Positions 15,715 to 25,488 of a DNA stretch of 64,000 nucleotides are shown here, piece by piece. Source of the stretch: Natrarchaeobius halalkaliphilus (GTDB lineage Archaea > Halobacteriota > Halobacteria > Halobacteriales > Natrialbaceae); contig NZ_REFY01000003.1 of NCBI RefSeq assembly GCF_003841485.1, positions 496,001 to 560,000 on the forward strand, read 5' to 3'. A model generated the notes under the pieces. It did not search any database and was not told the origin of the DNA. It saw nothing but the letters and a program-made list of their open reading frames with translations. The translations under genes were made by a program, and so were the position numbers. How positions within the stretch are numbered: the first letter of the stretch is position 1; each line of letters begins with the position of its first letter.

Positions 15715-18386
15715 CAGTCGATCCGTATCGCGGGCTTTCCGGGCCGTGCCTTCTCGCCCAGCGCTTCGTCATCCGCTGGCCGGCGGACGACGACGTCGGC
15801 GTCGAACTCGTCGACGATCAGCCACTGCGCCTGCTCTAAAAGCCGCCGCTCCTCGTCGGCATCGAGCCGATTGGGCGGACTCGCCCGCTCGCGACGGCCG
15901 AGGAGTTCGCCAACGGCCGCCGCGACCGTCTCGCGCTCGAGCGATTCGTCCACCTCGAGAACTCGATCGACGAGCGCTGAGACGTCGACGTCCGACGACT
16001 CCTGTTCGTCGAGCAGGTTCCTGATACGGTACTTCCACTCCGGTGCGATCACCAGTTCGATCCGTTCGGGCTCGTCGATGGCGGCAACGTCGACGATATC
16101 GCGGACGTCACCGAGCGTGGTTTCGACGAGTCGCCGCTCGAGAGAGCGGTTCGTGACGTCGGTTTCCGGCTCGGGCCAGTCGGCTTCGACGACCAGTCCC
16201 TCCCCTCGGAGCTTGTTCCACAGCTCCTCTCCGAGATGCGGAGCCATCGGTGAGAGCATGGCTGCAAGGGAAAGCAGCCCGCGGCGATAGACTCCCCCGT
16301 GGGGACTGTCGTACTCCCGATATCGACGAAGGAGCCGCGCGAGTTCTTGGATCTCGGTCGCCGCGCGGTGAAACCGAAACCGCTCGTACTCGTCGGTCAC
16401 CACAGCGATCGTCCGATCGATCTCTCGCTCGACGTACGCGTCGTGGCTGCGTTTTTCGACGCGAGTGTCCGTCTCGCCGATGAATCCGGTCGCCATCCGA
16501 TACAGGGTTTGCTGGAGGTCGTAGACGCCACGGACGTTGTTCGCGGTCCACTCGAAGTCCTGTTCCGGATGCGCCGCCGAGAGGACGAACAGTCGCGTCG
16601 TCTCCGCACCGTACTCGTCGGGAGCGACCACGTTCCCTTTCGACGTGGACATCTTCTCGCCGTCGTAGAGCACCGTCCCCTGACTGACGAGTCGATCGAC
16701 GGGTTCGCGGTGCTCGAGCAGGCCGAGGTCCGCAAGCGCTCGCGTCATGAATCGGATGTAGAGCAGGTGCAAGATCGCGTGTTCGTCGCCGCCGACGTAG
16801 ACGTCGATTGGGAGCCACTCGTTGGCACGCTCGGTGTCGAACGGCGCGTCCTCGAGATCCGGCGAGAGAAACCGAAGGAAGTACCACGAGGAATCGACGA
16901 ACGTGTCCATCGTGTCCGTCTCCCGTCGTGCGGGTTCACCACACTCAGGGCAGTCCGTGCGACGAAACGAGTCGTGTTCCTCCAGGGGGTTCCCCGTCGT
17001 TCGGACGAACTCCGGCAACTCCACGGGGAGATCCTCGTCGGGAACGAGGACGTGTCCGCAGTCCTCGCAGTGGACGACCGGAATCGGCGTCCCCCAGTAC
17101 CGCTGGCGCGAGATCAGCCAGTCCCGGAGCCGATAGGTCACGTCAGACTCGATCGTCGCGTGATCCGCCACCAGTCGCTCCCGCGCCCGCTCGCTCTCGA
17201 GACCGTCGTACTCGCCACTTCCCACGAGCGTTCCCTCACCGACGTACGGCGACGACCCGTCCGCAGATTCGTCGGACGTCTCGTCGTCGGGGACGATTAC
17301 GCGCTCGACCGGAAGATCGTGCTCGAGCGCGAAGCCGTGGTCGCGTTCGTTGTGACCGGGAACGCCCATGACGGCACCCGTTCCGACGTCCTCGAGGACG
17401 TAGCCGGCGACGTAAACCGGGAGCCGCTCGCCGGTAATCGGATGGACTGCCGTCGCCTCGGTCCGGACGCCCGAGAAGCCGACCTCGTCGGGCCCCCGCT
17501 CGCGAACCGTCTCGAGGTAGCCCGCGACGTCTTCGTTCCCGTCCGCCAGCTCCCGGGCCAGCTCGTGTCCCGGCGAGAGCGCGAGGTAGCTCACGCCGTA
17601 GACCGTCTCGGGACGGGTGCTGAACACGTCGACGGAGTCGGGCGCACTCGTCACCGCCGGCGTCGACACCTCGAAGCTGATTCTGGCACCCTCCTGGCGA
17701 CCGATCCAGTTTCGCTGGATCTCCCGAACGCCGTCCGGCCACCCCTCTAGGTCGTCCAGCCCGCTCGCCAGCTCCTCGGCGTAGTCGGTGATCGTAAAGA
17801 ACCACTGATCGAGTTCTCGACGGTCGACCGGCGTTTCACACCGCCAGCAGACGCGGCTTCCGACCTCGCGCTCTTCGACCTGCGCGTCGGCAAGCACCGT
17901 CTCACAGTCCGGACACCAGTTGACCGTCGCAGCCTCGTACTCGACGAGTCCCGCCTCGTAGAGTCGCGTGAACAGCCACTGGTTCCACCGGTAGTAGTCG
18001 GGCTCACAGGTGGTGACTTCTCGAGACCAGTCGTAGCCAAAGCCCATCGTCTCGAGTTCCTCGCGCATCCGACGGATACACGCCTGCGTCCACGACTCCG
18101 GATCGCTCGCCCGCTCGTGGGCCGCGTTTTCCGCCGGGAGACCAAAGGCGTCCCATCCCATCGGATGGAGAACGTCGTCGCCACGCATTCGTCGGTATCT
18201 GGCGTACGCATCCGATATCGCGTAGTTGCGAACGTGGCCCATGTGAAGCGTTCCGGAGGTGTACGGAAACATTCCGAGGACGTACGTCGGATCGTCCGCG
18301 TCCTCGGGAAGCTCGTAGACGTCGTCTCGCTCCCAGACGTACTGCCAGAACTCCTGTACCTGCGCGTGATCGTAATAACTCGACAT
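15714..18386 (-). CDS. leuS: Leucyl-tRNA synthetase
   Basis: 890 residues from ATG at 18386; a GTG two codons upstream is an alternative. The class I signatures are HMGH (in TSGTLHMGHVRN) and KMSTS (GEKMSTSKGN). It contains an editing (CP1) domain with the TGVPGHNERD-like segment (VMGVPGHNERDH), a zinc-binding insertion with cysteine pairs (CPDCE, CWRCE, CEDCG, CPECGE) and a C-terminal anticodon-binding domain. This is the bacterial-type LeuRS architecture usual in haloarchaea. It charges tRNA-Leu in the cytoplasm. The downstream HalOD1 gene is separated by the palindromic repeat. Confidence 0.96.
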   Translation of the reverse strand: MSSYYDHAQVQEFWQYVWERDDVYELPEDADDPTYVLGMFPYTSGTLHMGHVRNYAISDAYARYRRMRGDDVLHPMGWDAFGLPAENAAHERASDPESWTQACIRRMREELETMGFGYDWSREVTTCEPDYYRWNQWLFTRLYEAGLVEYEAATVNWCPDCETVLADAQVEEREVGSRVCWRCETPVDRRELDQWFFTITDYAEELASGLDDLEGWPDGVREIQRNWIGRQEGARISFEVSTPAVTSAPDSVDVFSTRPETVYGVSYLALSPGHELARELADGNEDVAGYLETVRERGPDEVGFSGVRTEATAVHPITGERLPVYVAGYVLEDVGTGAVMGVPGHNERDHGFALEHDLPVERVIVPDDETSDESADGSSPYVGEGTLVGSGEYDGLESERARERLVADHATIESDVTYRLRDWLISRQRYWGTPIPVVHCEDCGHVLVPDEDLPVELPEFVRTTGNPLEEHDSFRRTDCPECGEPARRETDTMDTFVDSSWYFLRFLSPDLEDAPFDTERANEWLPIDVYVGGDEHAILHLLYIRFMTRALADLGLLEHREPVDRLVSQGTVLYDGEKMSTSKGNVVAPDEYGAETTRLFVLSAAHPEQDFEWTANNVRGVYDLQQTLYRMATGFIGETDTRVEKRSHDAYVEREIDRTIAVVTDEYERFRFHRAATEIQELARLLRRYREYDSPHGGVYRRGLLSLAAMLSPMAPHLGEELWNKLRGEGLVVEADWPEPETDVTNRSLERRLVETTLGDVRDIVDVAAIDEPERIELVIAPEWKYRIRNLLDEQESSDVDVSALVDRVLEVDESLERETVAAAVGELLGRRERASPPNRLDADEERRLLEQAQWLIVDEFDADVVVRRPADDEALGEKARPGKPAIRID

Positions 18387-18555
18387 TGGCACCCGTTGCC
18401 CAACACTGGGCGTGCCGGCTATATCATTGTTCGGCCGCGAGCGAAGCGGGCTCGCCCACTCGAGGAGGGACGTCGTCCCCGTTACGCGGCCCAGAACGGA
18501 CCGTTGCCCTGAAAAACAGTTAAGGCTCTGAACACCCTATAGCGTGGTACGGACG

Positions 18556-18780
18556 ATGACCGACTATTCCGACGAAGAGCAACGGATTCTCTCGTATCTC
18601 CGCGAGAACGCCGCCCGCGGTGAGCGGTACTTCCGAGCGAAGAATATCGCGAAATCGATCGGACTCTCGTCGAAGCAGGTAGGCGTCCGTCTCCCACACC
18701 TCGCTGAAAAATCGGACGACGTCGATATCGAGAAGTGGGGACGCGCCCGCTCGACGACGTGGAAAGTCACCATTAGCTGA
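18556..18780 (+). CDS. DUF7123 winged-helix protein
   Basis: 74 residues from ATG at 18556; a GTG at 18544 is also possible. The sequence reads as a compact winged helix: DEEQRILSYLREN, then AKNIAKSIGLSSKQVGVRLPHLAE (HTH), and a basic wing GRARSTTWKV. The family is conserved across haloarchaea as a small DNA-binding-like protein of unknown function. A TATA-like AGTTAAGG about 30 nt upstream suggests near-leaderless expression. Confidence 0.8.
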   Translation: MTDYSDEEQRILSYLRENAARGERYFRAKNIAKSIGLSSKQVGVRLPHLAEKSDDVDIEKWGRARSTTWKVTIS

Positions 18781-18880
18781 GTACGCCATCCGATCGCTGG
18801 TCGGGAACGAACCCTCGTTCTCGAGGAAGCCGCGTCCAGGGTCCACCGCCTTTTTACCCGCCACCGACTCAGATAGAGCC

Positions 18881-19321
18881 ATGACTGTACGGGTCGACCG
18901 TTCGTTCGAGCTTCGGGCCTCGCCCGAGCGGGTCTGGGAGTTCATCGCCGATCCCGCGAACCGCGCCCGGGCGATCAGTGTGGTAGATCGATACACGACT
19001 ACCGGTCCGGATGGGCGTGAGACGACGTGGCACGTCGAGCTACCGATCCCGTTCGTTCGGCGGACCGTCGCCGTCGAAACCGAGGACGTCGTTCGGCGGC
19101 CGCCGGAGTACGTTAAGTTCGTCGGCAGATCGAACGTCCTAAAGGTCACGGGTGAACACCGAGTCAGCGAAACGGCGACCGGCGCTCGTCTCGAGAACCA
19201 CTTCGTCGTCGACGGCAAACTCCCCGGCGTCGAGACGTTCTTCAAGCGCAACCTCGACGACGAACTCGAGAACCTGCGACGGGCTCTCGAGCGCGACCTG
19301 CGGACGGCCGAGGAGGACTGA
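18881..19321 (+). CDS. SRPBCC-family protein (CoxG/START-like)
   Basis: 146 residues. The opening VRVDRSFELRASPERVWEFIADP is the typical SRPBCC first strand and helix. Further strands carry HVELPIPFVRRTVAVETEDV, and the long C-terminal helix (VETFFKRNLDDELENLRRAL) closes the hydrophobic pocket. These proteins bind hydrophobic ligands or serve as polyketide-cyclase-like enzymes. It ends 5 nt before the nitrilase-family gene, suggesting one transcript. The ligand is unknown. Confidence 0.85.
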   Translation: MTVRVDRSFELRASPERVWEFIADPANRARAISVVDRYTTTGPDGRETTWHVELPIPFVRRTVAVETEDVVRRPPEYVKFVGRSNVLKVTGEHRVSETATGARLENHFVVDGKLPGVETFFKRNLDDELENLRRALERDLRTAEED

Positions 19322-19326
19322 CGCCG

Positions 19327-20178
19327 ATGCCGGACGGGATCGACACGGTCGACGGGACGGATCGACCGAGTTCGCGACAGATCGCGCTTGCACAGATACG
19401 CATCGAGGCGGGAGCGCTCGAGGACAACCTCGAGCGAGCGATCGCGGCGATCGAGGACGCGGCGTCTCGAGGCGCCGATCTGGTTGCACTCCCCGAACTG
19501 TTCACGGTGGGCTACTTCGCGTTCGACCTGTACGGCCGGTATGCAGAGGCGATCGAGGGGGAGACGCTTTCCCGAGTGAGCGAGGCGGCCGGCGATGCCG
19601 GAATCGCGGTCCTCGCGGGAACCATCGTCGAGGACCTCGCCGCGACGGATAGCGTCGAGACGCCGGCAGCGGACGGGCTCGCCAACACCGCGGTGCTGTT
19701 CGACGCCGACGGCGACCGACGCCTCGTCTACCGAAAACACCACCTCTTCGGCTACGAGTCGGCGGAATCGGAACTGCTCGTTCCCGGCGAAACGATCGAA
19801 ACCGCCACGGTCGGAGGAGTTACCGTCGGCGTGACGACCTGTTACGATCTGCGGTTTCCGACCCTGTATCGTCGGCTGGTCGATGCTGGCGTCGAACTCG
19901 TCCTCGTCCCGAGCGCGTGGCCCTATCCTCGACTCGAGCACTGGCACACGCTCTCGAGGGCGCGCGCGATCGAAAATCAGTGTTACGTCGCGACGATCAA
20001 CGGATCGGGAGCGTTCGACGACGCCACGCTACTCGGGCGGTCGACGGTGTACGATCCGTGGGGGGTAAGTCGCGCCTCGAGTGGCGACGAGCCGGCGCTG
20101 GTCACGGCGGAGGTCGATCCGAAAGCGGTCGCCGACGTCCGAACCGAGTTTCCGTCGTTGCGCGACCGACGACTCTAA
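19327..20178 (+). CDS. Carbon-nitrogen hydrolase (nitrilase superfamily)
   Basis: 283 residues. The Glu-Lys-Cys catalytic triad is present: ALPELFTVGYF (Glu), VYRKHHLFGYE (Lys) and VTTCYDLRFPTLYR (Cys). This subtype resembles omega-amidase/Nit2 or N-carbamoylputrescine-like amidases, which hydrolyse a C-N bond of a small amide. The substrate cannot be fixed from sequence. The first 20 residues are a haloarchaeal extension. It follows the SRPBCC gene with a 5-nt gap and faces the aldehyde dehydrogenase across a 255-nt convergent gap. Confidence 0.85.
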   Translation: MPDGIDTVDGTDRPSSRQIALAQIRIEAGALEDNLERAIAAIEDAASRGADLVALPELFTVGYFAFDLYGRYAEAIEGETLSRVSEAAGDAGIAVLAGTIVEDLAATDSVETPAADGLANTAVLFDADGDRRLVYRKHHLFGYESAESELLVPGETIETATVGGVTVGVTTCYDLRFPTLYRRLVDAGVELVLVPSAWPYPRLEHWHTLSRARAIENQCYVATINGSGAFDDATLLGRSTVYDPWGVSRASSGDEPALVTAEVDPKAVADVRTEFPSLRDRRL

Positions 20179-20325
20179 CCGGTCCGGGCGACGGACAGCC
20201 GGCGGAGATCCGCAGGCCGTGACGGGCGACCGCTGACTTTTTACCTCGAGACGTATTCGGTAGAATCGCCGGTAGAAGGCGCTTTTCACGTCTATGCCGG
20301 CAGAAACGTCGCTCCGGCCCGTCGC

Positions 20326-20350
20326 TGGCTCGTTTCCCGGGAACGAGCCA
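20326..20350. terminator. 25-nt near-perfect palindrome between convergent genes
   Basis: The arms TGGCTCGTT and AACGAGCCA pair over 9 bp around a TCCCGGG centre. It lies in the 255-nt convergent gap between the nitrilase-family gene (stop 20178) and the aldehyde dehydrogenase gene (stop 20434). A bidirectional 3'-end hairpin is the simplest reading. A poly-T tract does not follow directly, so archaeal termination there is inferred only. Nothing else coding is seen in the gap. Confidence 0.4.
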
Positions 20351-20433
20351 TCCACTCCCGTCTCCTCGTCTCGCCGTTTCGGCCGTCGAGTCCCGACCGT
20401 GAAGCCGAACGCTCAGACAGACGACGGCACGAA

Positions 20434-21990
20434 TCACTCCTCTCGATTGTCGGATCGCTCCTCTCGAGCGAAGAGGTCGACGGAGAGTCCCTGTGCCATT
20501 TCGATTTCCGTGGAGTTGTTCATCGTCCAGGCCGTTCGTTCGGTCACCGCCTCGATGGCTTCCCGCGCCGAGGGGTAGCCGTTGCCGGACTTTTTGACGC
20601 CGCCGAAGGGGAGCTGGACCTCGGCACCGATACACGGAAGGTTCGCGTACGCCAGTCCGAGCTCCGCCCGGTCACGGAAGTGATTGAGCTGGCGGTAGTC
20701 CTCCGAGATGATCGCGCCGGCAAGACCGTACGGTGTGTCGTTGTGGATCTCGAGCGCTCGTTCGATACCGCCGTCGTACTCGATGAGTGCGACGTGAGGG
20801 CCGAAACACTCCTCGGTCAGACAGCGAAGCTCGGAGTCGTACTCGATTTCGTAGACGAACGGGCCGACCCAGTGACCCGCTTCGTGTCCGTCTGGAATCT
20901 CCTCGTCGGGCAGTTCGAATCGATCGACCAGCACGTTCGCCCCCTCCTGACGGGCGAGGTCGTTGTGTTCGCGGATCTTCTCGACGTGGGCGGCTTCGAT
21001 CGCCGGTCCCATGAACGTCCCTTCCTCGAGCGGATCGCCGACGACGACGTCGGTAGCGAGGTCGACGAATCGGGTTTTGAACTCGTCGTAGACGTCCGTG
21101 TGAACGATCAGTCGCTCGGAAGAGACGCAGCGCTGGCCGGTCGTCTTGAAACTCGACACGACCGCCGAGTGGACGGCTGTCTCGAGATCCGCCTCCTCGG
21201 TGATGACGATACCGTTTTTGCCCCCCATCTCGCAGGCGGCCAGTTTTCCCGGTTCACCGCCGACGGCGTCCGCGATCCCGTGGCCGACCTCCGCCGAGCC
21301 GGTAAAGAGGACGGTGTCGACGCGGTCGTCGTCCACGATTGCGGCACCCGCGTCGCCAAAGCCCTGGATCATGTTGAAGACGCCCTCGGGAACGCCGGCG
21401 TCCGCCATCATCTCCGCGATGATCTGGCCACACCACGGCGTCTGCTCGGCGGGCTTCCAGACGACGACGTTTCCCTCGACCAGCGCGATCGCCATGTGCC
21501 AGAACGGGATCGCGACCGGGAAGTTCCAGGGGGTGATACAGCCGACGACGCCGCGAGGTTTGCGACGCATGTAGGCGTCCTTGCCCGCGACCTCCGAGGG
21601 AACGACGTCACCGTGTGGATGGCGAGCGTTGCCCGCCGCCCACTCGACCATGTGCCAGGCCTCGGTTACGTCGGCTTTCCCCTCCGAGAGCTCCTTTCCG
21701 CACTCTTTGGTGACGATCTCTCCGAGCTCGTCGTGACGGTCGCGAAGCTCGTGGTAGATATCCCAGAGGTACTCCGCCCGGTCGATGTACGACAGCGACC
21801 GCCACTCCTCAAACGCCGAGTCGGCCGCCTCGAGCGCGGTCTCGACGTCCGCGGTCGTCCCGCGCCGAAACTTCGCCAGCGTCTCGCCGGTCGCCGGGTT
21901 CTCGCTTTCGAACGTCTCGGAGCCGTGACCGTCGGTCCACTCGCCGCCGATGTAGTGACCGTGACTCCGCTCGGTGGCTTGCTGGCCCAT
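20434..21990 (-). CDS. Aldehyde dehydrogenase (NAD(P)+ dependent)
   Basis: 518 residues from ATG at 21990, the first start giving a family-like N-terminus (HGHYIGGEWTDG). Key elements are WNFPVAIPFWH (cofactor-binding region), FTGSAEVGHGI, CEMGGKNGIVI (general-base Glu) and TGQRCVSSERL (catalytic Cys). The C-terminal ECFGPHV motif is also present. This places it in the class of succinate-semialdehyde or alpha-ketoglutaric-semialdehyde-type dehydrogenases, but the substrate is not determinable. It is convergent with the nitrilase gene. Confidence 0.92.
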   Translation of the reverse strand: MGQQATERSHGHYIGGEWTDGHGSETFESENPATGETLAKFRRGTTADVETALEAADSAFEEWRSLSYIDRAEYLWDIYHELRDRHDELGEIVTKECGKELSEGKADVTEAWHMVEWAAGNARHPHGDVVPSEVAGKDAYMRRKPRGVVGCITPWNFPVAIPFWHMAIALVEGNVVVWKPAEQTPWCGQIIAEMMADAGVPEGVFNMIQGFGDAGAAIVDDDRVDTVLFTGSAEVGHGIADAVGGEPGKLAACEMGGKNGIVITEEADLETAVHSAVVSSFKTTGQRCVSSERLIVHTDVYDEFKTRFVDLATDVVVGDPLEEGTFMGPAIEAAHVEKIREHNDLARQEGANVLVDRFELPDEEIPDGHEAGHWVGPFVYEIEYDSELRCLTEECFGPHVALIEYDGGIERALEIHNDTPYGLAGAIISEDYRQLNHFRDRAELGLAYANLPCIGAEVQLPFGGVKKSGNGYPSAREAIEAVTERTAWTMNNSTEIEMAQGLSVDLFAREERSDNREE

Positions 21991-22103
21991 AGTGACGTAT
22001 ACGACCGACGCGATCAAAAGCACTGGTGGTCGGACACACTGGCCACGATACGACGCGTCGAATCGCTCGTCCAATCGGCCGACGGATCGCTCGAGACGTC
22101 GGA

Positions 22104-22913
22104 TTATCGCCGGCCGAGGTCCGCCGCCTTCTCGAGTTCGCTCCGAAGTCGGGTCGAATCGAACTCGTGATCTGGACGAAGCCTGACGAAATCGAGGAAT
22201 CGGCGAGCCGAGAGGAGTTCGGATGGTCCGTAGGCCGACGACGCCGCCTGAACGGCCGCTCGAGGACCGATTCGGGGCTCGAGGACGGCCAGTGCACAGG
22301 CCAGATCGTAGGCGGTCGTCTCCGAGACCCGGTCCTCGTGGACGCTCGTAGCGTCGATGAAGTAGAGCTCGCCGTCACAGAACAGGATGTTCTCGGCTCG
22401 CAGGTCGCCGTGAGCGAGCCCGTTTTCGTGAAGGCTCGAAAGCATCTCGAACAGCTCGGGCGACCGTTGCTCGACGACGCTGTCGGAAACCGACTCCAGG
22501 GATTCGAATTCGGGGAGGTATTCGAGGACGAGGACGCCCAGGCCGTTCACCTCGAAGGCTTCGATCGGCCGGGGGGCGTTGACACCGATCGAACGCATTC
22601 GCTCGGTCGCTTCGTACTCGTGTTCGACCATCTCCCGTGGCGTGTCGAACCGATCGAAGAACCCGCCGGTTCCCGAGGAGACGGCACCGACGTTTCGTCC
22701 GGTCGTCAAGAGCGCGTGTACGAGCGCGTTCTGCCGGGAGACGATCTTGACGAACCACTCGTCGTCGATGACACACGGTGTCGACAGCCAGTTGTCCGCC
22801 TCGAGAAACTCGACGCGGACGACATCGCGGTCGTGGCGGTCCGCCAGCGAGCGGACGACGCGCTCGATACGTTCCCACTCGACGGTGCCTCGAGCGAGCT
22901 GGCGGATATCCAT
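22104..22913 (-). CDS. RIO-like atypical protein kinase
   Basis: 269 residues. Kinase-like motifs are present though short: DEWFVKIVSR (the lysine strand), an EHEYEATERM-type helix (VEHEYEATE) with the paired Glu, a hinge VLVLEYLPE, the catalytic loop HGDLRAENIL (H-x-D-x4-N) and a metal-binding FIDAT in place of DFG. The layout resembles RIO1/Bud32-type kinases. The function could be ribosome-related ATPase or protein kinase activity; this is inference. The start at 22913 gives an N-terminal helix of about 40 residues typical for the group. It is divergent from a DUF7544 membrane protein. Confidence 0.75.
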   Translation of the reverse strand: MDIRQLARGTVEWERIERVVRSLADRHDRDVVRVEFLEADNWLSTPCVIDDEWFVKIVSRQNALVHALLTTGRNVGAVSSGTGGFFDRFDTPREMVEHEYEATERMRSIGVNAPRPIEAFEVNGLGVLVLEYLPEFESLESVSDSVVEQRSPELFEMLSSLHENGLAHGDLRAENILFCDGELYFIDATSVHEDRVSETTAYDLACALAVLEPRIGPRAAVQAASSAYGPSELLSARRFLDFVRLRPDHEFDSTRLRSELEKAADLGRR

Positions 22914-23054
22914 ACGCCGAAGAGACGCGCTTCGAAGTTAAATGCGTCCCGAAGTGTCGCCATCGAAACGTCTCGCTCGAGCGAGGTCGTCGACGACGAT
23001 CAGTCGAACGTCAGAACAGAATTATTTTCAACGATGCGACCATACCTCGTGAGT

Positions 23055-24245
23055 ATGCACTCCGTTGACGACCTCAGCGACGCGATCGACGTGACGCGAG
23101 ACCTCCTGTTACCGATCCGGGCGAAACTGTGGCTCAAACTCGCCATCGTCGTGTTCTTCGTCGGCGGAATGGGAATGGGTGGTGGCGTCCCGACCGGTGA
23201 CGTCAGCATGTTCGGTGACGACGTCCCCGTCGACGGAGTCGACGAGGGTGTCGATGCGATTCCAGAAGACGTGTTGCTCATCGTCGGGGCGGTCCTGTTG
23301 GTGTTACTGGCGCTGTGGTTGCTCTTTCAGGTGCTCGCAGCGATCATGGAGTTCGTCTTCATCGAATCCCTCCGTTCGAAGGAGGTACACATCAGACGGT
23401 ACGTCAGAGCGAATCTGGGGAGAGGCCTCCGACTGTTCGGATTTCGGCTGCTCATCGGACTGTTCGCCTTCGCGGTCGTCGCCGTTCCCACCGTACTCGT
23501 CGTTCTCAACGCCTCGAGCACCGAAGCGATCCTCGGGAGCGTGCTGTTGTTACTTCTGGTTGGCGTCGTCGTCTACCTCGGTTACGCCGTCGTCATGCGC
23601 TTTACCTCCGAGTTCGTCGCCCCGATCATGCTCCTCGAGTCACGTGGCGTCCTGAGCGGCTGGAGCCGGTTCCTCTCGACGTTCAAAGCGAACTGGTCGG
23701 AGTACGTCGTCTACCTGATCCTGGTGTGGATCCTCCAGCTCGTCGTCAGCTTCGCCGCCGGAATTCTCATCCTCTTTGCCATCATCGTCATCGCGATCCC
23801 GTTCGTGATCGTGATTTTCGGGCTGCTCACGCTCGGTGAACTCGGACTCTGGCTCGCGGTTCCGGTCGGTATCGTCGCGGGGCTGATCATGCTGCTCGTC
23901 GTTGCGCTCATCGAAACGCCGATCCGATCGTACTTCCAGTACTACGCACTGTTGATACTCGGAGACACGGACGCAGAGCTCGATCTCATCCCGGAACAGC
24001 GAGCGGCGGTCCGAGGAGATGGCGGAGCGCCGATCGATCGCGACGAACCGGCTCACGACGACGACCGCTGGGACGGTGACGAATCCGACGACACCGCAAC
24101 CTGGGACGACACGGACAGCGACTCCTCGAGCTACTGGGACGATCCGGACACTGGGAGCGACTGGGATGACTCGGACGGCGGAAGCGACAGGGATGATCGC
24201 GACGACCGCGACGACCGCGACGACCGCGACGACCGCGGCTGGTAG
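23055..24245 (+). CDS. DUF7544 multi-pass membrane protein with acidic tail
   Basis: 396 residues from ATG at 23055; the frame is open for another kilobase upstream, but that part is antisense to the kinase and not membrane-like. Six or more transmembrane segments span about residues 27-320, with a soluble-looking GGVPTGDVSMFGDDVP loop early. The last 75 residues are very acidic and Trp-containing (repeats of WDD and SDWDD) and end in five copies of Asp-Asp-Arg. The membrane part resembles haloarchaeal DUF7544 proteins. The function is unknown. Confidence 0.75.
   Translation: MHSVDDLSDAIDVTRDLLLPIRAKLWLKLAIVVFFVGGMGMGGGVPTGDVSMFGDDVPVDGVDEGVDAIPEDVLLIVGAVLLVLLALWLLFQVLAAIMEFVFIESLRSKEVHIRRYVRANLGRGLRLFGFRLLIGLFAFAVVAVPTVLVVLNASSTEAILGSVLLLLLVGVVVYLGYAVVMRFTSEFVAPIMLLESRGVLSGWSRFLSTFKANWSEYVVYLILVWILQLVVSFAAGILILFAIIVIAIPFVIVIFGLLTLGELGLWLAVPVGIVAGLIMLLVVALIETPIRSYFQYYALLILGDTDAELDLIPEQRAAVRGDGGAPIDRDEPAHDDDRWDGDESDDTATWDDTDSDSSSYWDDPDTGSDWDDSDGGSDRDDRDDRDDRDDRDDRGW
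24192..24236 (+). repeat. 9-bp tandem coding repeat (Asp-Asp-Arg x5)
   Basis: Five in-frame 9-nt units (GAY GAY CGC) end the DUF7544 coding region. The last four are identical GACGACCGC units. Such slippage-prone repeats in an acidic tail can change length between strains without breaking the frame. Confidence 0.85.
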
Positions 24246-24342
24246 GCGATTCCGTCCCGTCGTCGGTGGTCTCGACCGGATCGGGTCGGGCTGGACCGTG
24301 ATCCGGCGGTGAGTTTATTCCGCGTGCCGGCGAGTGTTCCGT

Positions 24343-25488
24343 ATGGATCTCGAGTTGCCTGACGAACACCGAATGATCCAGGAGACCGTCAGGGACTTCT
24401 GTGAGACGGAGATCGAGCCCGTCGCACAGGAGATCGAAGACGAACATCGGTTCCCGACGGAAATCTTCGACCAGCTCGCGGAGCTCGACATGATGGGAGT
24501 CCCGATCGACGAGCAGTACGGTGGTCTCGGTGGCGATACGCTCATGTACTCGCTGGTTGCCGAGGAACTCGGTCGCGTCTCGGGTTCGATCGGGCTCTCG
24601 TACGTCGCACACGTCTCGCTCGCCTCGAAACCACTCGAGCGCTTCGGGACCGAGGAACAGAAGCGACGATGGTTGCGGCCGCTCGCCGAGGGGACACACC
24701 TGGGTGGCTGGGCGCTGACCGAGCCCGAAAGTGGATCCGATGCGTCCGACATGAGCACGACCGCCGAACGAGACGGTGACGAGTGGGTTCTCGACGGAAC
24801 CAAACAGTTCATCACGAACGCCTCGGAGGCCGGTTCGATTCTCGTCAAGGCCGTCACCGATCCCGAAGCTGGCTACGACGGAATCTCGACGTTCATCGTC
24901 GATCCGCGCGAGGACGACGGCTTCGAGGTAACGACGATCTGGGAGAAGATGGGACTCAACGCCTCACCGACCTGTGAGATTCACCTCGAGGAGGTTCGGC
25001 TCCCGCCGGATCGACTGCTCGGAGAGGTTGGCGACGGGTGGGAACAGACCAAAACGACGCTCGACGGTGGTCGAATCTCGATCGCGGCGCTCTCGACGGG
25101 GCTAGCCCAGGGGGCCTACGAGCACGCCAGAGAGTACAGTTTAGAGCGCGAGCAGTTCGGGCAGCCGATCTCGTCGTTCGACGCGGTCCGAGACAAGATC
25201 GTCGATATGCACCGCAAGACCGAGCGAGCACGGCTGCTCACGCGCCGAGCCGCACGAACCGCCGACGCCGGACGGCCGGTCACTCGAGAGTCCGCACTCG
25301 CCAAGCTCGACGCGAGCGAGGCGGCTCGAGAGGTAGCCGAGGACGCTGTTCAGGTTCTGGGCGGATACGGCTATACGACCGATTTCGCACCCCAGCGGTT
25401 CTACCGGGACGCGAAGCTCATGGAGATCGGTGAGGGTACGAGCGAGATTCAACATCTGGTTATCGGGCGAGAGCTCGGGCTCACGTAG
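24343..25488 (+). CDS. Acyl-CoA dehydrogenase
   Basis: 381 residues from ATG at 24343. The family pattern is complete: a helical N-domain with an FD-x-LAELDMMG region, the middle domain WALTEPESGSDAS (FAD/substrate contact), and a C-domain with QVLGGYGYTTDF and the final EGTSEIQHLVIGRE. The catalytic glutamate is expected in IGEGTSEIQ. It oxidises acyl-CoA to enoyl-CoA with FAD, passing electrons to ETF. Chain-length specificity is not readable. A small membrane-protein frame overlaps or follows its 3' end. Confidence 0.95.
   Translation: MDLELPDEHRMIQETVRDFCETEIEPVAQEIEDEHRFPTEIFDQLAELDMMGVPIDEQYGGLGGDTLMYSLVAEELGRVSGSIGLSYVAHVSLASKPLERFGTEEQKRRWLRPLAEGTHLGGWALTEPESGSDASDMSTTAERDGDEWVLDGTKQFITNASEAGSILVKAVTDPEAGYDGISTFIVDPREDDGFEVTTIWEKMGLNASPTCEIHLEEVRLPPDRLLGEVGDGWEQTKTTLDGGRISIAALSTGLAQGAYEHAREYSLEREQFGQPISSFDAVRDKIVDMHRKTERARLLTRRAARTADAGRPVTRESALAKLDASEAAREVAEDAVQVLGGYGYTTDFAPQRFYRDAKLMEIGEGTSEIQHLVIGRELGLT

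Noticed and set aside
16299-17750. 483-codon open frame on the plus strand
   Set aside because: Antisense to leuS, with no recognisable domain.
20680-22170. 496-codon open frame on the plus strand
   Set aside because: Entirely antisense to the aldehyde dehydrogenase, whose motifs are complete.
22026-23054. N-terminal extension of the DUF7544 frame
   Set aside because: Open in frame but antisense to the RIO-like kinase and not membrane-like; the start at 23055 fits the family.
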